From positions 1-44,688 of the forward strand of contig CANFGH010000015.1 in NCBI GenBank assembly GCA_947446285.1: DNA of 44,688 bases, given 5' to 3'. The position numbers and the translations under genes are program-made. The notes under the pieces were generated by a model. The model had not been told where the DNA came from. It made no database searches and saw nothing but the letters and a program-made list of their open reading frames with translations. Below are positions 25,219-34,100 of this stretch, one piece after another; position 1 is the first letter of the stretch; each line of letters starts with the position of its first letter. The stretch is from Chloroflexota bacterium (lineage in GTDB: Bacteria; Chloroflexota; UBA11872; UBA12225).

Positions 25219-26382
25219 TCACATTGACACCCTTCGTGTCACCAATGGGTCGTCGGTGATCCGTCCGGAAAGTGAAATGCCCAATCCCGGACCAGCGGGC
25301 AGCGCCAATCGTGCCTCGGAGCGCCCATCGGCCCCCGGCACCCGCACGAGTGCCGGCAGTTCGTCCACGATCTGCGGGAAGAGGTGGCGGGTGTTGTGAC
25401 GGATCATCTCAAGCAGGTAGAGCGAAGGCACATTTGCCGCGACGTGCATCGCCGCCACGTGGTGGACCGGCCCGCCTTCGTTGTGAGGCTTGACCGGAAT
25501 GCGGAATGCCTCGGCCATCGTCGCAATCCGCTTCAGTTCACCCAGTCCGCCAGTCCAGGTGAGATCCGGGTTCACGATCGTCGCACCACCGGCCTCTAGC
25601 AATCCTCGGAACGCAAACCGGGTGACGAGACGCTCTCCCGAGACGACGGGAGCATGGCACGCCTTCGCGAAGGCAACCTGTGCGCCGAGGCTTTCGGGTG
25701 ACAATGCCTCTTCGATCCATTGGACCCGGTACGGCCTGAGTGCATCGGCGATCCGAAGGGCGCAGGGGAGGTTCCAGAACCCGTGCAGCTCGATTGCGAT
25801 GCCAATGGAATCGCCGACCCGGTCCCTGATTGCGCGCACGGGTGCAAGACCGGCATCGAGATCGCGATCCGACAGCATCTGCCCGTGCGATGGACCTGCA
25901 AACGCATCGAACGGCCAGATCTTCATGCATCCGAAGCCCTCGTCGACGAGTTCGGCGGCGAGGGATCCGGCATCCTCGAGGAACCGCCGGTTGTCTGGGA
26001 TCGGGTCGGAGCCGATGCACGTGTTGTAGACGGGAATCGTGTCCCGGCTCGCTCCGCCTAGCAGTTCGTAAATGGGAACGCCGAGCCGTTTGCCCGCGAG
26101 GTCCCAGAGCGCCACGTCGATGGCGCCAAGTGCCCGCATCTCCGACCCACCCATGGTGAAAATCGCCAGATGATCGTGGATCTTCGTCCAGAGATGGTCG
26201 ATCCGGGTCGCATCCTCACCAATCAGGAACCGTGGAGCCAGGTCGTGGATGACCGCCTCGGCAGCCGTCGAAAAGTGTCCAACCTCGCCGAGGCCGGTAT
26301 GACCATCGGTGGTATGCACGTGCAGCCATGTGAAGCGCGGGAACGCGGGATGCCGGATCGTCTCAACCTTGGTGATTCGCAT
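25219..26382 (-). CDS. Enolase-superfamily sugar-acid dehydratase (mandelate racemase/muconate lactonizing type)
   Basis: 387 residues from ATG 26382 (MRITKVETIRH), with GGAG upstream; the frame to 26451 has no better start. The N-terminal capping domain is followed by the barrel. Candidate metal ligands are E198 (IAIELHGF), E224 (WIEEALSPE) and E250 (SGERL); D273 (NPDLTWTGG) with H300 (KPHNEGG) would be the general base pair. H200 two residues after the first ligand and K154 in MKIWPF recall galactonate and mannonate dehydratase subgroups rather than muconate cycloisomerase, which has a KxK motif. Probable role: dehydration of an aldonic or uronic acid to a 2-keto-3-deoxy acid. Cytoplasmic. 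It lies 100 bp downstream of a solute-binding lipoprotein on the same strand, so substrate import and use may be linked. Confidence 0.85.
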   Translation of the reverse strand: MRITKVETIRHPAFPRFTWLHVHTTDGHTGLGEVGHFSTAAEAVIHDLAPRFLIGEDATRIDHLWTKIHDHLAIFTMGGSEMRALGAIDVALWDLAGKRLGVPIYELLGGASRDTIPVYNTCIGSDPIPDNRRFLEDAGSLAAELVDEGFGCMKIWPFDAFAGPSHGQMLSDRDLDAGLAPVRAIRDRVGDSIGIAIELHGFWNLPCALRIADALRPYRVQWIEEALSPESLGAQVAFAKACHAPVVSGERLVTRFAFRGLLEAGGATIVNPDLTWTGGLGELKRIATMAEAFRIPVKPHNEGGPVHHVAAMHVAANVPSLYLLEMIRHNTRHLFPQIVDELPALVRVPGADGRSEARLALPAGPGLGISLSGRITDDPLVTRRVSM

Positions 26383-26483
26383 CGTGATCGGTTCTCCGGT
26401 TCCGGAAACACGTTGGATCTGGTCATGAACGAGAGGCGCCCCACCATGCAACTGGTGGGGCGCTGGGCTTGGGGCGCGATTGG

Positions 26484-27938
26484 TTACGGACGCGGCTTGT
26501 CGAGGATGACCTGGATGCGGGCATTCAGGTCCTTGAGGAAGCCGATCTCCGCCTTGGCATCGCCCGTGGTGATCTTGGTGATTTCAGGATCCCGTGTGGT
26601 CTCCACGTCAGGTGCGCGGAAGTTGTATGGCAATGACGCGGGCTCATTGATTTCGGTGACGGACGCCAACTGTGCTTTCTGGGTCTGCTTGGGTAGGCGC
26701 GGATGGTTCAGGATCCGTTCGTCGCCGTACACGTCCGGACGGCCTCCCGGTGTGGTTGAACCCTTCGATTGCAGGGCAAGTCCTACACCAAACTCCTTGT
26801 CGGTCATGAACTTGAGCAGTTCCCAGGCCGCGTCCGGAGCCTTGCTGTTGCGGGTAATCGAATTCCCATCGCCCGCAAACATGCCTCCCCGCTTTCCGGT
26901 CTTGGCATTCTTCGGCATCATCGCGCCATCCCACTTGAACTTGTCGCCGACCTTGGCGAGGATCGGGTCGGTCTTGAAATTGAAGTAGGCTCGTCCGACC
27001 ATCGCGATTTTGCCATCGACAAACATTGCCGGTGTATCGGCCAACGGTGCCATCACCCGTTCTCGTTGGAACAGGTTCTCGTACCACTGGAATGCCTCGA
27101 GGGCGGCCGGCGAATCGAGGGTGGACTTCTTCCCTCCATCGGAATAAGGGTCAGCGCCAAAAGCGCGAAGGTGTGCGGTGAGGTTCTCGCCACCCCACGT
27201 CTGGATGGAATAACCGAACTGCGACGTGTCATTTCCCTGACGTACGGTCAGCCGTTGCGCGGCCTTCAAGAGGTCGTCGGTGGTCCAGGCGTCGGTCGGG
27301 ACCGCGACGCCACCCTTCTCGAAGAGGTCGATGTTGTAGTAGAACCCGGCACCAAGCACTTGGCCCTTGTAGGGCAGCCCATGCAACTTTCCGTCGATGC
27401 GCATCAGTTCCACCAGGGCAGGGAACCACTGCTTGAGGTCAATCTTGTCCCGGGCGATGTAACTCTCGATATCGATGAATGCCTTGCCGAGAGCGAAGTT
27501 GTGGTAACTCTGGTTACCAAGGTACGAGTGACCGTTGTCAGGCAAGGTGTCGCTGGCTGCCATGGTCTGCAGCTTGGTGATCAGTTCGGCCGATGGAACC
27601 AGTTCGACATCGACCGTGATTGACGGGTTCGCCTTCATGAAGATGGGGATGCGCAGCCCCATGATCTCTTCTTCAGACGGAGTGCGCTCGATCACCCGCA
27701 ATTTCACGGGTGCCTTCGATGCCGTCGGCGCGGGTGCGGCGGTGGTTGGCGCGGCTGCCGCCGGTGCGGATGTCGGTGCCGCTGCCGCTGGTGCTGCGGG
27801 CTTTGCTGCCGTGGGTGCTGCCGCTGGAGCGGCGTCGCCTCCGCACGCTGCGACGATCAGTCCCCCAAACGCTGAGGCGGCAATCGCGGCGCGACGGGTC
27901 AGGCGAGATGCAGCCAAGTTGATGATGGTTCGGTCCAT
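26484..27938 (-). CDS. ABC-type extracellular solute-binding lipoprotein (family 1-like), second copy
   Basis: 484 residues from ATG 27938 (MDRTIINLAASRL), with GGGGGA just upstream; the frame runs to 28217 but the extension is not protein-like. The N-terminus has a twin-arginine pair in LTRRAAIAAS (R15-R16) and a lipobox at C32 (LIVAAC), then an Ala/Pro/Thr linker to about residue 75. The binding domain shows KANPSITVDVELVPSAELITKLQTM, LHGLPYKGQVLGAGFYYNIDLFEKGG, FVDGKIAMVGRAYFNF and APDAAWELLKFMTDKEFG, all usual for sugar-binding lipoproteins. No transporter permease is present nearby. It is distinct in sequence from the copy at 18961-20397. Likely supplies substrate for the dehydratase encoded next on the same strand. 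Confidence 0.9.
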   Translation of the reverse strand: MDRTIINLAASRLTRRAAIAASAFGGLIVAACGGDAAPAAAPTAAKPAAPAAAAPTSAPAAAAPTTAAPAPTASKAPVKLRVIERTPSEEEIMGLRIPIFMKANPSITVDVELVPSAELITKLQTMAASDTLPDNGHSYLGNQSYHNFALGKAFIDIESYIARDKIDLKQWFPALVELMRIDGKLHGLPYKGQVLGAGFYYNIDLFEKGGVAVPTDAWTTDDLLKAAQRLTVRQGNDTSQFGYSIQTWGGENLTAHLRAFGADPYSDGGKKSTLDSPAALEAFQWYENLFQRERVMAPLADTPAMFVDGKIAMVGRAYFNFKTDPILAKVGDKFKWDGAMMPKNAKTGKRGGMFAGDGNSITRNSKAPDAAWELLKFMTDKEFGVGLALQSKGSTTPGGRPDVYGDERILNHPRLPKQTQKAQLASVTEINEPASLPYNFRAPDVETTRDPEITKITTGDAKAEIGFLKDLNARIQVILDKPRP

Positions 27939-28195
27939 TTGTTCCCCCGGGGCCACGTGCGTCCTGCTATGGGACGGCGGCCTCACTTGACCATACTTGG
28001 GAAATGACCGCAGTGCAATTACGGTTGTGTCACCCTGACGTGCGTGCCAGGGCTTCCGGACGGCCAATGCAGGTCTGGACCAACGGTTGGTCTGGGTCGG
28101 ACATTGGTCCGTCCCTGAGTGTGGGACGATGTGGTTTGCGATGGTTAGAGACCGATCAGATGTCAGGTCTGGCTGATCGCATGGAGGGCAGTGCA

Positions 28196-28372
28196 GTGGA
28201 ACCGAAGCGCATTGCAATCACTGGCAGCAGGGTCGGGATGTGGGTCAGGGTCTGTGCAGTCTGGTTACTGGCGTCTTTCCTCGTGCCAACGTGCGGGGCA
28301 CCTTCACCTCCATCGCGACCGTCTGGGTCAGCCCCGCCCGTGGCGACTGCAGCACCTACGAAGGTTCCGTAA
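28196..28372 (+). CDS. Very short predicted lipoprotein, possibly a truncated binding protein
   Basis: 58 residues from the GTG at 28196, with GGAGGG 7 bases upstream. It has a positively charged start, a hydrophobic run (VGMWVRVCAVWLLASFLVPTC) and a lipobox ending at C35, then a Pro/Ser/Ala/Thr tail (PSPPSRPSGSAPPVATAAPTKVP) and a stop. That is exactly the signal peptide plus linker of the larger lipoproteins in this window but with no binding domain. It may be a genuine tiny lipoprotein or the 5' stump of a broken gene. It is transcribed away from the solute-binding gene at 26484 and converges with 28407. Confidence 0.5.
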   Translation: MEPKRIAITGSRVGMWVRVCAVWLLASFLVPTCGAPSPPSRPSGSAPPVATAAPTKVP

Positions 28373-28406
28373 CGCCATTTCTACTAAATGGGTGGTCGGC
28401 CTAGTC

Positions 28407-29543
28407 TCACTGGGGAGGCGACCACCTTGCGGAACTTGGACGCGACGGAACAACGCTAATTGGCAGTCGAAGACCATCGCGCGCCGCCTGGATGAGGTCA
28501 GGAAGCCAGACATCTTGCACGCGCGCAATACCGCTGGCATTCGTCGCGCCTGACGGGTCGCTTCCTGGCAGCGTGTCACCCCGCAGGGCAAGTCGGACTT
28601 CGAGGTCGGCAACCGGGTGCGCAGCATTGTCGCGCACACCAATCATCACCGCGGCGTACCCAGCTCGCCGATCACCGTCCGGCCTGATCGTTGGCGCCAG
28701 GTGCAGCACACTCCCGTCTGGCATGGACACCGTACAAGGTGAACAGGCAAGGACGTGGGCCAGCACGCTCGTGGACAGGCTGGCATTTTGACCGCTGGGA
28801 CCGGGTCCGGCTCCTTGTGACCAGTTGCCGTTTGGATTGATCGTTGATCCGGCCCATCCCAGCATTGCCAGCGGGAGCTCCGGTCGTCCCCGAGCGATTG
28901 AGAGGACCGCGAGCAGGTTTCCAAGGTCCGGGTCGGCTGTGCTATCCGCGTTGACCGGCCTGGGCGCAGTAGGAACTGCCGGGACTGACCTGCCGGCACC
29001 GAGGTTGTGTTGGGTTTGGACGCGCTGGGCCGGAGAACCAGCGTCACTTGTCGAACTAGCCATTGCGGCGCGCGCGACCGACCAAAGGTGATCGGTGGTT
29101 GTCCGCATCGACCAGGCCAGGCGCTCAACCAGGGCCGGTGTCATTTCGTCGGTGTGCAACGCACCGTTTTCCAGAAGGCTGAGGGCAACCGGGTCGATGC
29201 CAGCGTCGGAAGCGACACTCATCAACGTCCGATCGGAACCGCGTCGTATCCCGGCGACATATTCGCCGAGCCGACGCACCCCATTGGATGATGCCCGCGT
29301 CGTCCGGTGAGCAAGCAGTATCGACAGGCGACGCACATGCAGGCGTGGGTCGTTGCTGGCACCGTCCCAGTCATAGGCAAGGGGCCAGAAACTTGTCGCT
29401 TCGGCGAGTGCGACCAAGTCCGTCCCGGCGTCCTGACCCCACAACGGATCTGCGAGCAGGTCATCGTTCCAACCCTGCAATGCCCCGCCGGGCGGATCAT
29501 CCTGGACCCACCGATAACCGTGACGATCACCACCGCGCATCAC
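28407..29543 (-). CDS. XRE-type helix-turn-helix protein with beta-rich C-terminal domain, last gene of the CHAT cluster
   Basis: 378 residues. The GTG start at 29543 overlaps the upstream sigma-like gene's stop in a GTGA quartet; an ATG follows as the second codon. Residues 90-155 resemble an XRE helix-turn-helix: LGEYVAGIRRGSDRTLMSVA, then AGIDPVALSLLENG where the family has the recognition helix and Glu-x-Gly turn, then PALVERLAWSMRTTTDHLW. A Ser/Ala/Pro-rich linker (160-210) leads to a second part whose end (VMIGVRDNAAHPVADLEVRLAL...NASGIARVQDVWLP, about 285-350) has the rhythm of an Ig- or transthyretin-like repeat. No membrane segment. Tight overlap with the sigma-like gene implies a shared role in transcription control; a direct partner or antagonist of the sigma-like protein is an inference. 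Confidence 0.7.
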   Translation of the reverse strand: MMRGGDRHGYRWVQDDPPGGALQGWNDDLLADPLWGQDAGTDLVALAEATSFWPLAYDWDGASNDPRLHVRRLSILLAHRTTRASSNGVRRLGEYVAGIRRGSDRTLMSVASDAGIDPVALSLLENGALHTDEMTPALVERLAWSMRTTTDHLWSVARAAMASSTSDAGSPAQRVQTQHNLGAGRSVPAVPTAPRPVNADSTADPDLGNLLAVLSIARGRPELPLAMLGWAGSTINPNGNWSQGAGPGPSGQNASLSTSVLAHVLACSPCTVSMPDGSVLHLAPTIRPDGDRRAGYAAVMIGVRDNAAHPVADLEVRLALRGDTLPGSDPSGATNASGIARVQDVWLPDLIQAARDGLRLPISVVPSRPSSARWSPPQ

Positions 29544-30631
29544 TTCGGAACTCCGCGGGAGGGGCGCAATTCCCCCGTGTGCGCAAAGAATGGCTCACCC
29601 CAAATCGCTTGATGCCGGTCGTAGAGTTGGCGAAGCCCGGTTGCAACCGCGCTGACAAGGGCCGGGCGATTGGGCCACGCCCGTCCGCTTGGGTCAACAG
29701 TTGCGCGGAGGGTCTGAAACATGGCGTCGACGACGACCGCTCGTGGACGGGTTCCGACCATCGCAAGGTACGCCAGAAGCGCCGAACGAAGGTGATACCC
29801 GGTCTCCTGGGTAGTCATTTGCCGCAAGGTCCCGAGTAGCACCTCGCGATGTTGGCCGACGATGGCGTCTTCAAGGCGAATGCGCGCGTCAGTCAACCGG
29901 CGCCGGGCGGCGTCACGCGTGATAGTGCGCGGTCCCTTTCGTGACAGGTGTGCGGCGAGGGCTTCATCGACACGGTTTCCATGGACGAGTGGTGTGTACT
30001 GCAGGAGGGCGAAGTCGAGCGTCTCAACATCCGATGGACGCAACCCACGCAATGTCGCGCCAACGACCTGGCGTGCATGCTGCTCAGATTCCGCCTGCTC
30101 AACCTCGTCGGAAGGGGTCCCCCGATCCGTGTCCGGGAACTCCGGTGCGGTCGTCGCCGACGTTTCCCCGTCGCCGGCGGCGTCAGCCGACACGATCAGG
30201 AAGTACGGGGGGTAGCGACGCCAGCCTTCCGGTCCGACGCTCGGCCCGTTCGGGCGGCGGAACCGGGGGTGTCTCCGCCTTGTCCGAGCCCGTCGAATGT
30301 CGGTCAACTTGTTGGCGGCGATCGCGCGGACGCCCGAGATGAAGCCCGTGTCGTGCCAGAGATCGGCGCTTGCGACCCCACGCGCCAGTGCCGATCTGTG
30401 CACTGAAGATCCGGGAACCTTTTCGCGAAGGTGGATCACCATGGTGTGGACGTCATCAAGCGCGTCGGCTGAAAAGCCGGCAACCGAGAGTGCAACCCTC
30501 TCCGAGGCGAACCAGTCCCACTCCATGGATGGAAGGGTGCTGCCTGCGGACGCCGTTGCTTGCGCTGACTGGTCACCCGCCTGGGCTGAGTGCGCCCCTG
30601 AGACGGCATAAAGGCTTCGAATGGTTGCCAC
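29540..30631 (-). CDS. ECF-sigma-70-like protein with C-terminal extension
   Basis: 363 residues from the GTG at 30631, which has AGGAAG 5 bases upstream. The frame is open to 31018, but the extra 129 codons are Arg/Gly/Ser-rich and probably not translated. Residues 57-120 (LDDVHTMVIHLREKVP ... FISGVRAIAANKLTDIRRARTRRR) resemble sigma region 2, with the typical NxLxDxxRxxRRR end. Residues 130-180 are a Pro/Asp/Thr spacer. Residues 185-256 (QVVGATLRGLRPSDVETL ... RTITRDAARRRLTDARIRLEDAI) resemble region 4 with its recognition helix. About 107 further residues have no known counterpart. The match is by eye and diverged. It lies downstream of the CHAT protease and overlaps the XRE-type gene by 4 bp. 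An RNA polymerase specificity factor or a derived DNA-binding adaptor is the likely role. Confidence 0.6.
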   Translation of the reverse strand: MATIRSLYAVSGAHSAQAGDQSAQATASAGSTLPSMEWDWFASERVALSVAGFSADALDDVHTMVIHLREKVPGSSVHRSALARGVASADLWHDTGFISGVRAIAANKLTDIRRARTRRRHPRFRRPNGPSVGPEGWRRYPPYFLIVSADAAGDGETSATTAPEFPDTDRGTPSDEVEQAESEQHARQVVGATLRGLRPSDVETLDFALLQYTPLVHGNRVDEALAAHLSRKGPRTITRDAARRRLTDARIRLEDAIVGQHREVLLGTLRQMTTQETGYHLRSALLAYLAMVGTRPRAVVVDAMFQTLRATVDPSGRAWPNRPALVSAVATGLRQLYDRHQAIWGEPFFAHTGELRPSRGVPK

Positions 30632-31142
30632 TGGCTCTTCCTGATGCCGACACGAATGAACTCGATCAAGCCCCGACAGCGTAGCACGGGGATTTGCGGT
30701 GCTTGGCACGCCCGAGGTGATTCGCCAGCCTGGGATGGAGCCGGGAACTCCGGTGGTCGATGAGGCCCCTTGGACCGGCCCGGTATTCACGGAACCGACG
30801 CCCGCTCCATGAGGTACTGCATGGTTCCAATCGGTGCCCATCCCGAGGTGACCAGGTCCACCGCGTGATGAGCGCGGCGCGGACGCAGTGACGTCGACAC
30901 CGCGAGCCGCGCATCGTGGGGTCCGCTCATCACGGTTGGACGCACACGCCTCCCCACCTCGGCGAAGACGCTCGTACTGCGTTGTCAACAATCGGACGTG
31001 ATCGGTTCTGACGCTCATCCAATTACATGAACGTCACATGGATGCATGGTGTGAGGCGCAGTGCATTCACCAGTCTTTCCGGTCGGCGGACATTCTGCGC
31101 CCAAAGCCACAGTCTCGATTTCTGGGGCTAGCTTGTTGACGT
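30632..31142. other. Intergenic region between CHAT and sigma-like genes
   Basis: 510 bp. The minus-strand frame is open through 31018 and would give the sigma-like protein an Arg/Gly/Ser-rich leader, which I consider unlikely. A TTGACA on the minus strand near 30981 could be a -35 element of an internal promoter, but no good -10 follows it. No hairpin that would clearly end the CHAT transcript was seen. Confidence 0.35.
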
Positions 31143-34100
31143 TCAGATACGGCCTGCACTGCCAACGAATGGCGCACCGTGGATCACGTAGGGAGCCCAA
31201 TGCGCGAGTTCCGCAAACGGCCTGGTCGTGTCACCTACATCCAATGAGACAAAGCGGGATGCAAGCGCCTGGATCGCTTCGTGGGCCGGATCGGTGAAGG
31301 GAAGGACGTCCGCAAGTGCCGTTGCCAAGTGAACAAGCACCTGGGCGACCGCCGCGGGGGTCGCCGTCCGCAACCATCGGGTAGCGTGGCGAAGTGCATC
31401 CGCCTTGTTCGTCTCACCACCGATCACGGCATTTCCCATGTGCCATCCCACTAGGACGGCTGCCACTTCGTCAACCGGCCAGAGGGTGCCGCCAACGCTT
31501 CGTGTCCCTCGGATGAGCAGGGCCGTAAGCAGCCCCGAAAGGTGGTCGCCCGGCGCCGGATCATCCGCGTGCGTGCTGCATGCCAGCAATTGCAGGTGAT
31601 CCACCCCGCTTAGGTCCAACCGGGCGAGCAGTTCGGCGGAAGTCACCCATGTGCCTTCCGCGTCGTCGCCCCGATATGTTTCATGCTGGACATCGGCAGT
31701 CAGTACATCTTGGAGTGGGGTCATTGGCCGGTCTGGCATCGATCTCCCCGAATGGACCAGCAAGCCTGAGTCGATCAGTCCACCAGCGCGCCCGTGGGTC
31801 GCGACAAAACCGAACCGCTTGCCGGCAAGGCATGCCTGGCCAAGGATTGCGTCGCGCGAGGCGCGTTCCCGCAAGCGCAGGGTCACCTTCCCGGAGGGAC
31901 CGCCGTCGGCCATCGTCGCCGTCGTTTCGCCGGGGTTCAACCTCTCACCCGCGGCTCGCGCGAGGGCTGCTGCCAGCGCCACGGTTGCGTGGGGTGCCTC
32001 GTCGCCTGCGCGCAAGCCAAGACCAGGTGCCAATGAGGCGATCCCGTCAGGCGCGACTGGTCGATACGCGACGAGTGGAAGGACGTCGGCCATGTTGGCG
32101 TAGGTGACGGCATACCGGTCAGTCAGCCTGGTATCGCGGTCCCACCGGGCGATCCCCCGTGGCGCCCATGGCAAGGCGTGCAGTGGCAGGCGATGCATCG
32201 CTCCGGTGGGCACAAGCACCAGATGAGGGGACGTGGCTGCACGGTCTGAGGCCAGCATTTCCTGCCGTTCGGTCGCTGCTTCCAGGAGCGGGGCGAGGAC
32301 CGGAATAACGCGATCAGCTATGCCCCGCAATGCCCGTTCGAGGTCGCGGTTGAGTTGTGCGAGACCGGTGGCATCCGTCCCGCCAATGTCGACAGCGCTG
32401 GTGAGGGCCTGGTCGGTGATCGACGCCCATTGGGCATCCGAGATGTCGACGGAGGCGATCGAAAGGTTGGGTTCGTCGTCACGGATGGCGGCAAAAGGCA
32501 TTGAGTTGGATGCCGGAATTCCGCTCGTCCCGGACGCGTACACCCTGGGAACCCCTGCGTTGCCACCGGTTTCGAGTTCCGCGGATATGCGGTTCCGCGT
32601 GGAGAGCACCATGACGACGGTGCGGGTCTCAAGGGGTGCGAACATGACGAGCGACCCGTTTGCGGGCAACGCAACCGCGACTTCGGAAATCGGTCGGGGG
32701 GCGGCGTACCCACGCGCCGTTGCGTAGTTTGGGTCCGATCGTTCGATTTGGTGAAGCAACTCCGCAAATTCGGCCCTGAGTGACCGGTGCCGGGCCACAA
32801 GCCGGGCAACGTCTGCTTCGGCCAAGTTTCCGTGCCCCGCGGTACCCGTTCCCCGCGGCCCGGTGAAACGAGTTCCTTCCGGAGAGGCCCGCTTGCGCTC
32901 TTGCAGCCATCCGAGGAAGGCAACTGGCGTGGTCGTTGGAACGTCAGGTTCCCCATCCCGGGGGCTGATCTGCGTCCCGAGCAACGGCGAGGCGGCACCG
33001 CCACTGAACAGGATCGTTTCGAGGCGGTCCAGTTCGGGTTTGAGGCGTTCGAGGGCATCGACGAGCGGCTGCGTCTCGGCTGTCGGTTGCAGGTTCCCCG
33101 TCTGGAGTCGCGAGGCGAGCCTCCGTCCCTTGCTGCGCTCGATTGCCGTGAATGTCGCGCGGAGGAGATCATTGGCTGGCAATCCCGCATTGATCGTCGC
33201 TTGGGCGAGGTTCGCCGTCTCCTCGATGAGCCATCCGTACAGGTGACCGAATGTTCCAACCGCGAAGAGTGCATCAGCTTCGGCATCGAGGGGCAGACGG
33301 GCAAGGTAGGCGTCTAGCGCATCCAACGTGACCGACAGCACCGTGAGGCGTTCGTTGCCAAGCCGATCCGCATCCCCTTGGGCCGTGGGGCTGACTGCTT
33401 GCTCCGAACCCAAGGTGAGACTGGGCGCATCGAGGTTGTAGTCCCGACTCCTGAGGGCGGATGCGAGCGCGTTTCCGATCCCGACGACCGCAAATCCGGC
33501 AAAGCCCGCCGTTCCAGTCACGAGTGCCCAGGCGTCGCGGTGGAGGGCGATCGACCGGATCTGGTCTGCCGGCGTTCCCCGGACCTCCAGCAAGCTTGCG
33601 AGGCCGGCCAGGCGGGACGCGCGGTTGGGGTGTCCATCGGCGGTTCCGGCGACCGCTTCCTCGGCCACGCGAAGCGCCGCTTGCAGATCGGCAGGAACCG
33701 ATCCTTGGTCATGCCTCCACCGCAGGAAACCCGACAACGCGGCAAGGCGCGTGGCCCGCTCAGGATTCCCGGTCTCCATGAGCGCGAGAGACGTCTCGGT
33801 CAGGGAGATCGCACGGTCAAGGTCTGACCGGTCAGCCAAGGCGCCATCCCGTCGCCATCGTTGACTGAGTGCAATGGCGAGATTGCCGACGCGCGCCGAC
33901 CGTTCCAGTCCGGCCTCCGGGGTGGCGGCGAACGCTTCTTGCGCGTAGGCGATGGTCTCGTCGAGGTCTTCAGGTCGGCCGCGCCCGGAGAAGCGCGCCC
34001 CGAGGCGCTGCGCGAGGTTTGCCACCCTAGCTGGTCGTTCTGGACTATCTGGCAACGTACCGGAAACCGATGCCCTGGCGAGGTCGATTGCTTGGTCGAG

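Noticed and set aside
30632-31018. 129-residue N-terminal leader of the sigma-like protein
   Set aside because: Low-complexity Arg/Gly/Ser sequence; GTG 30631 has a strong ribosome site.
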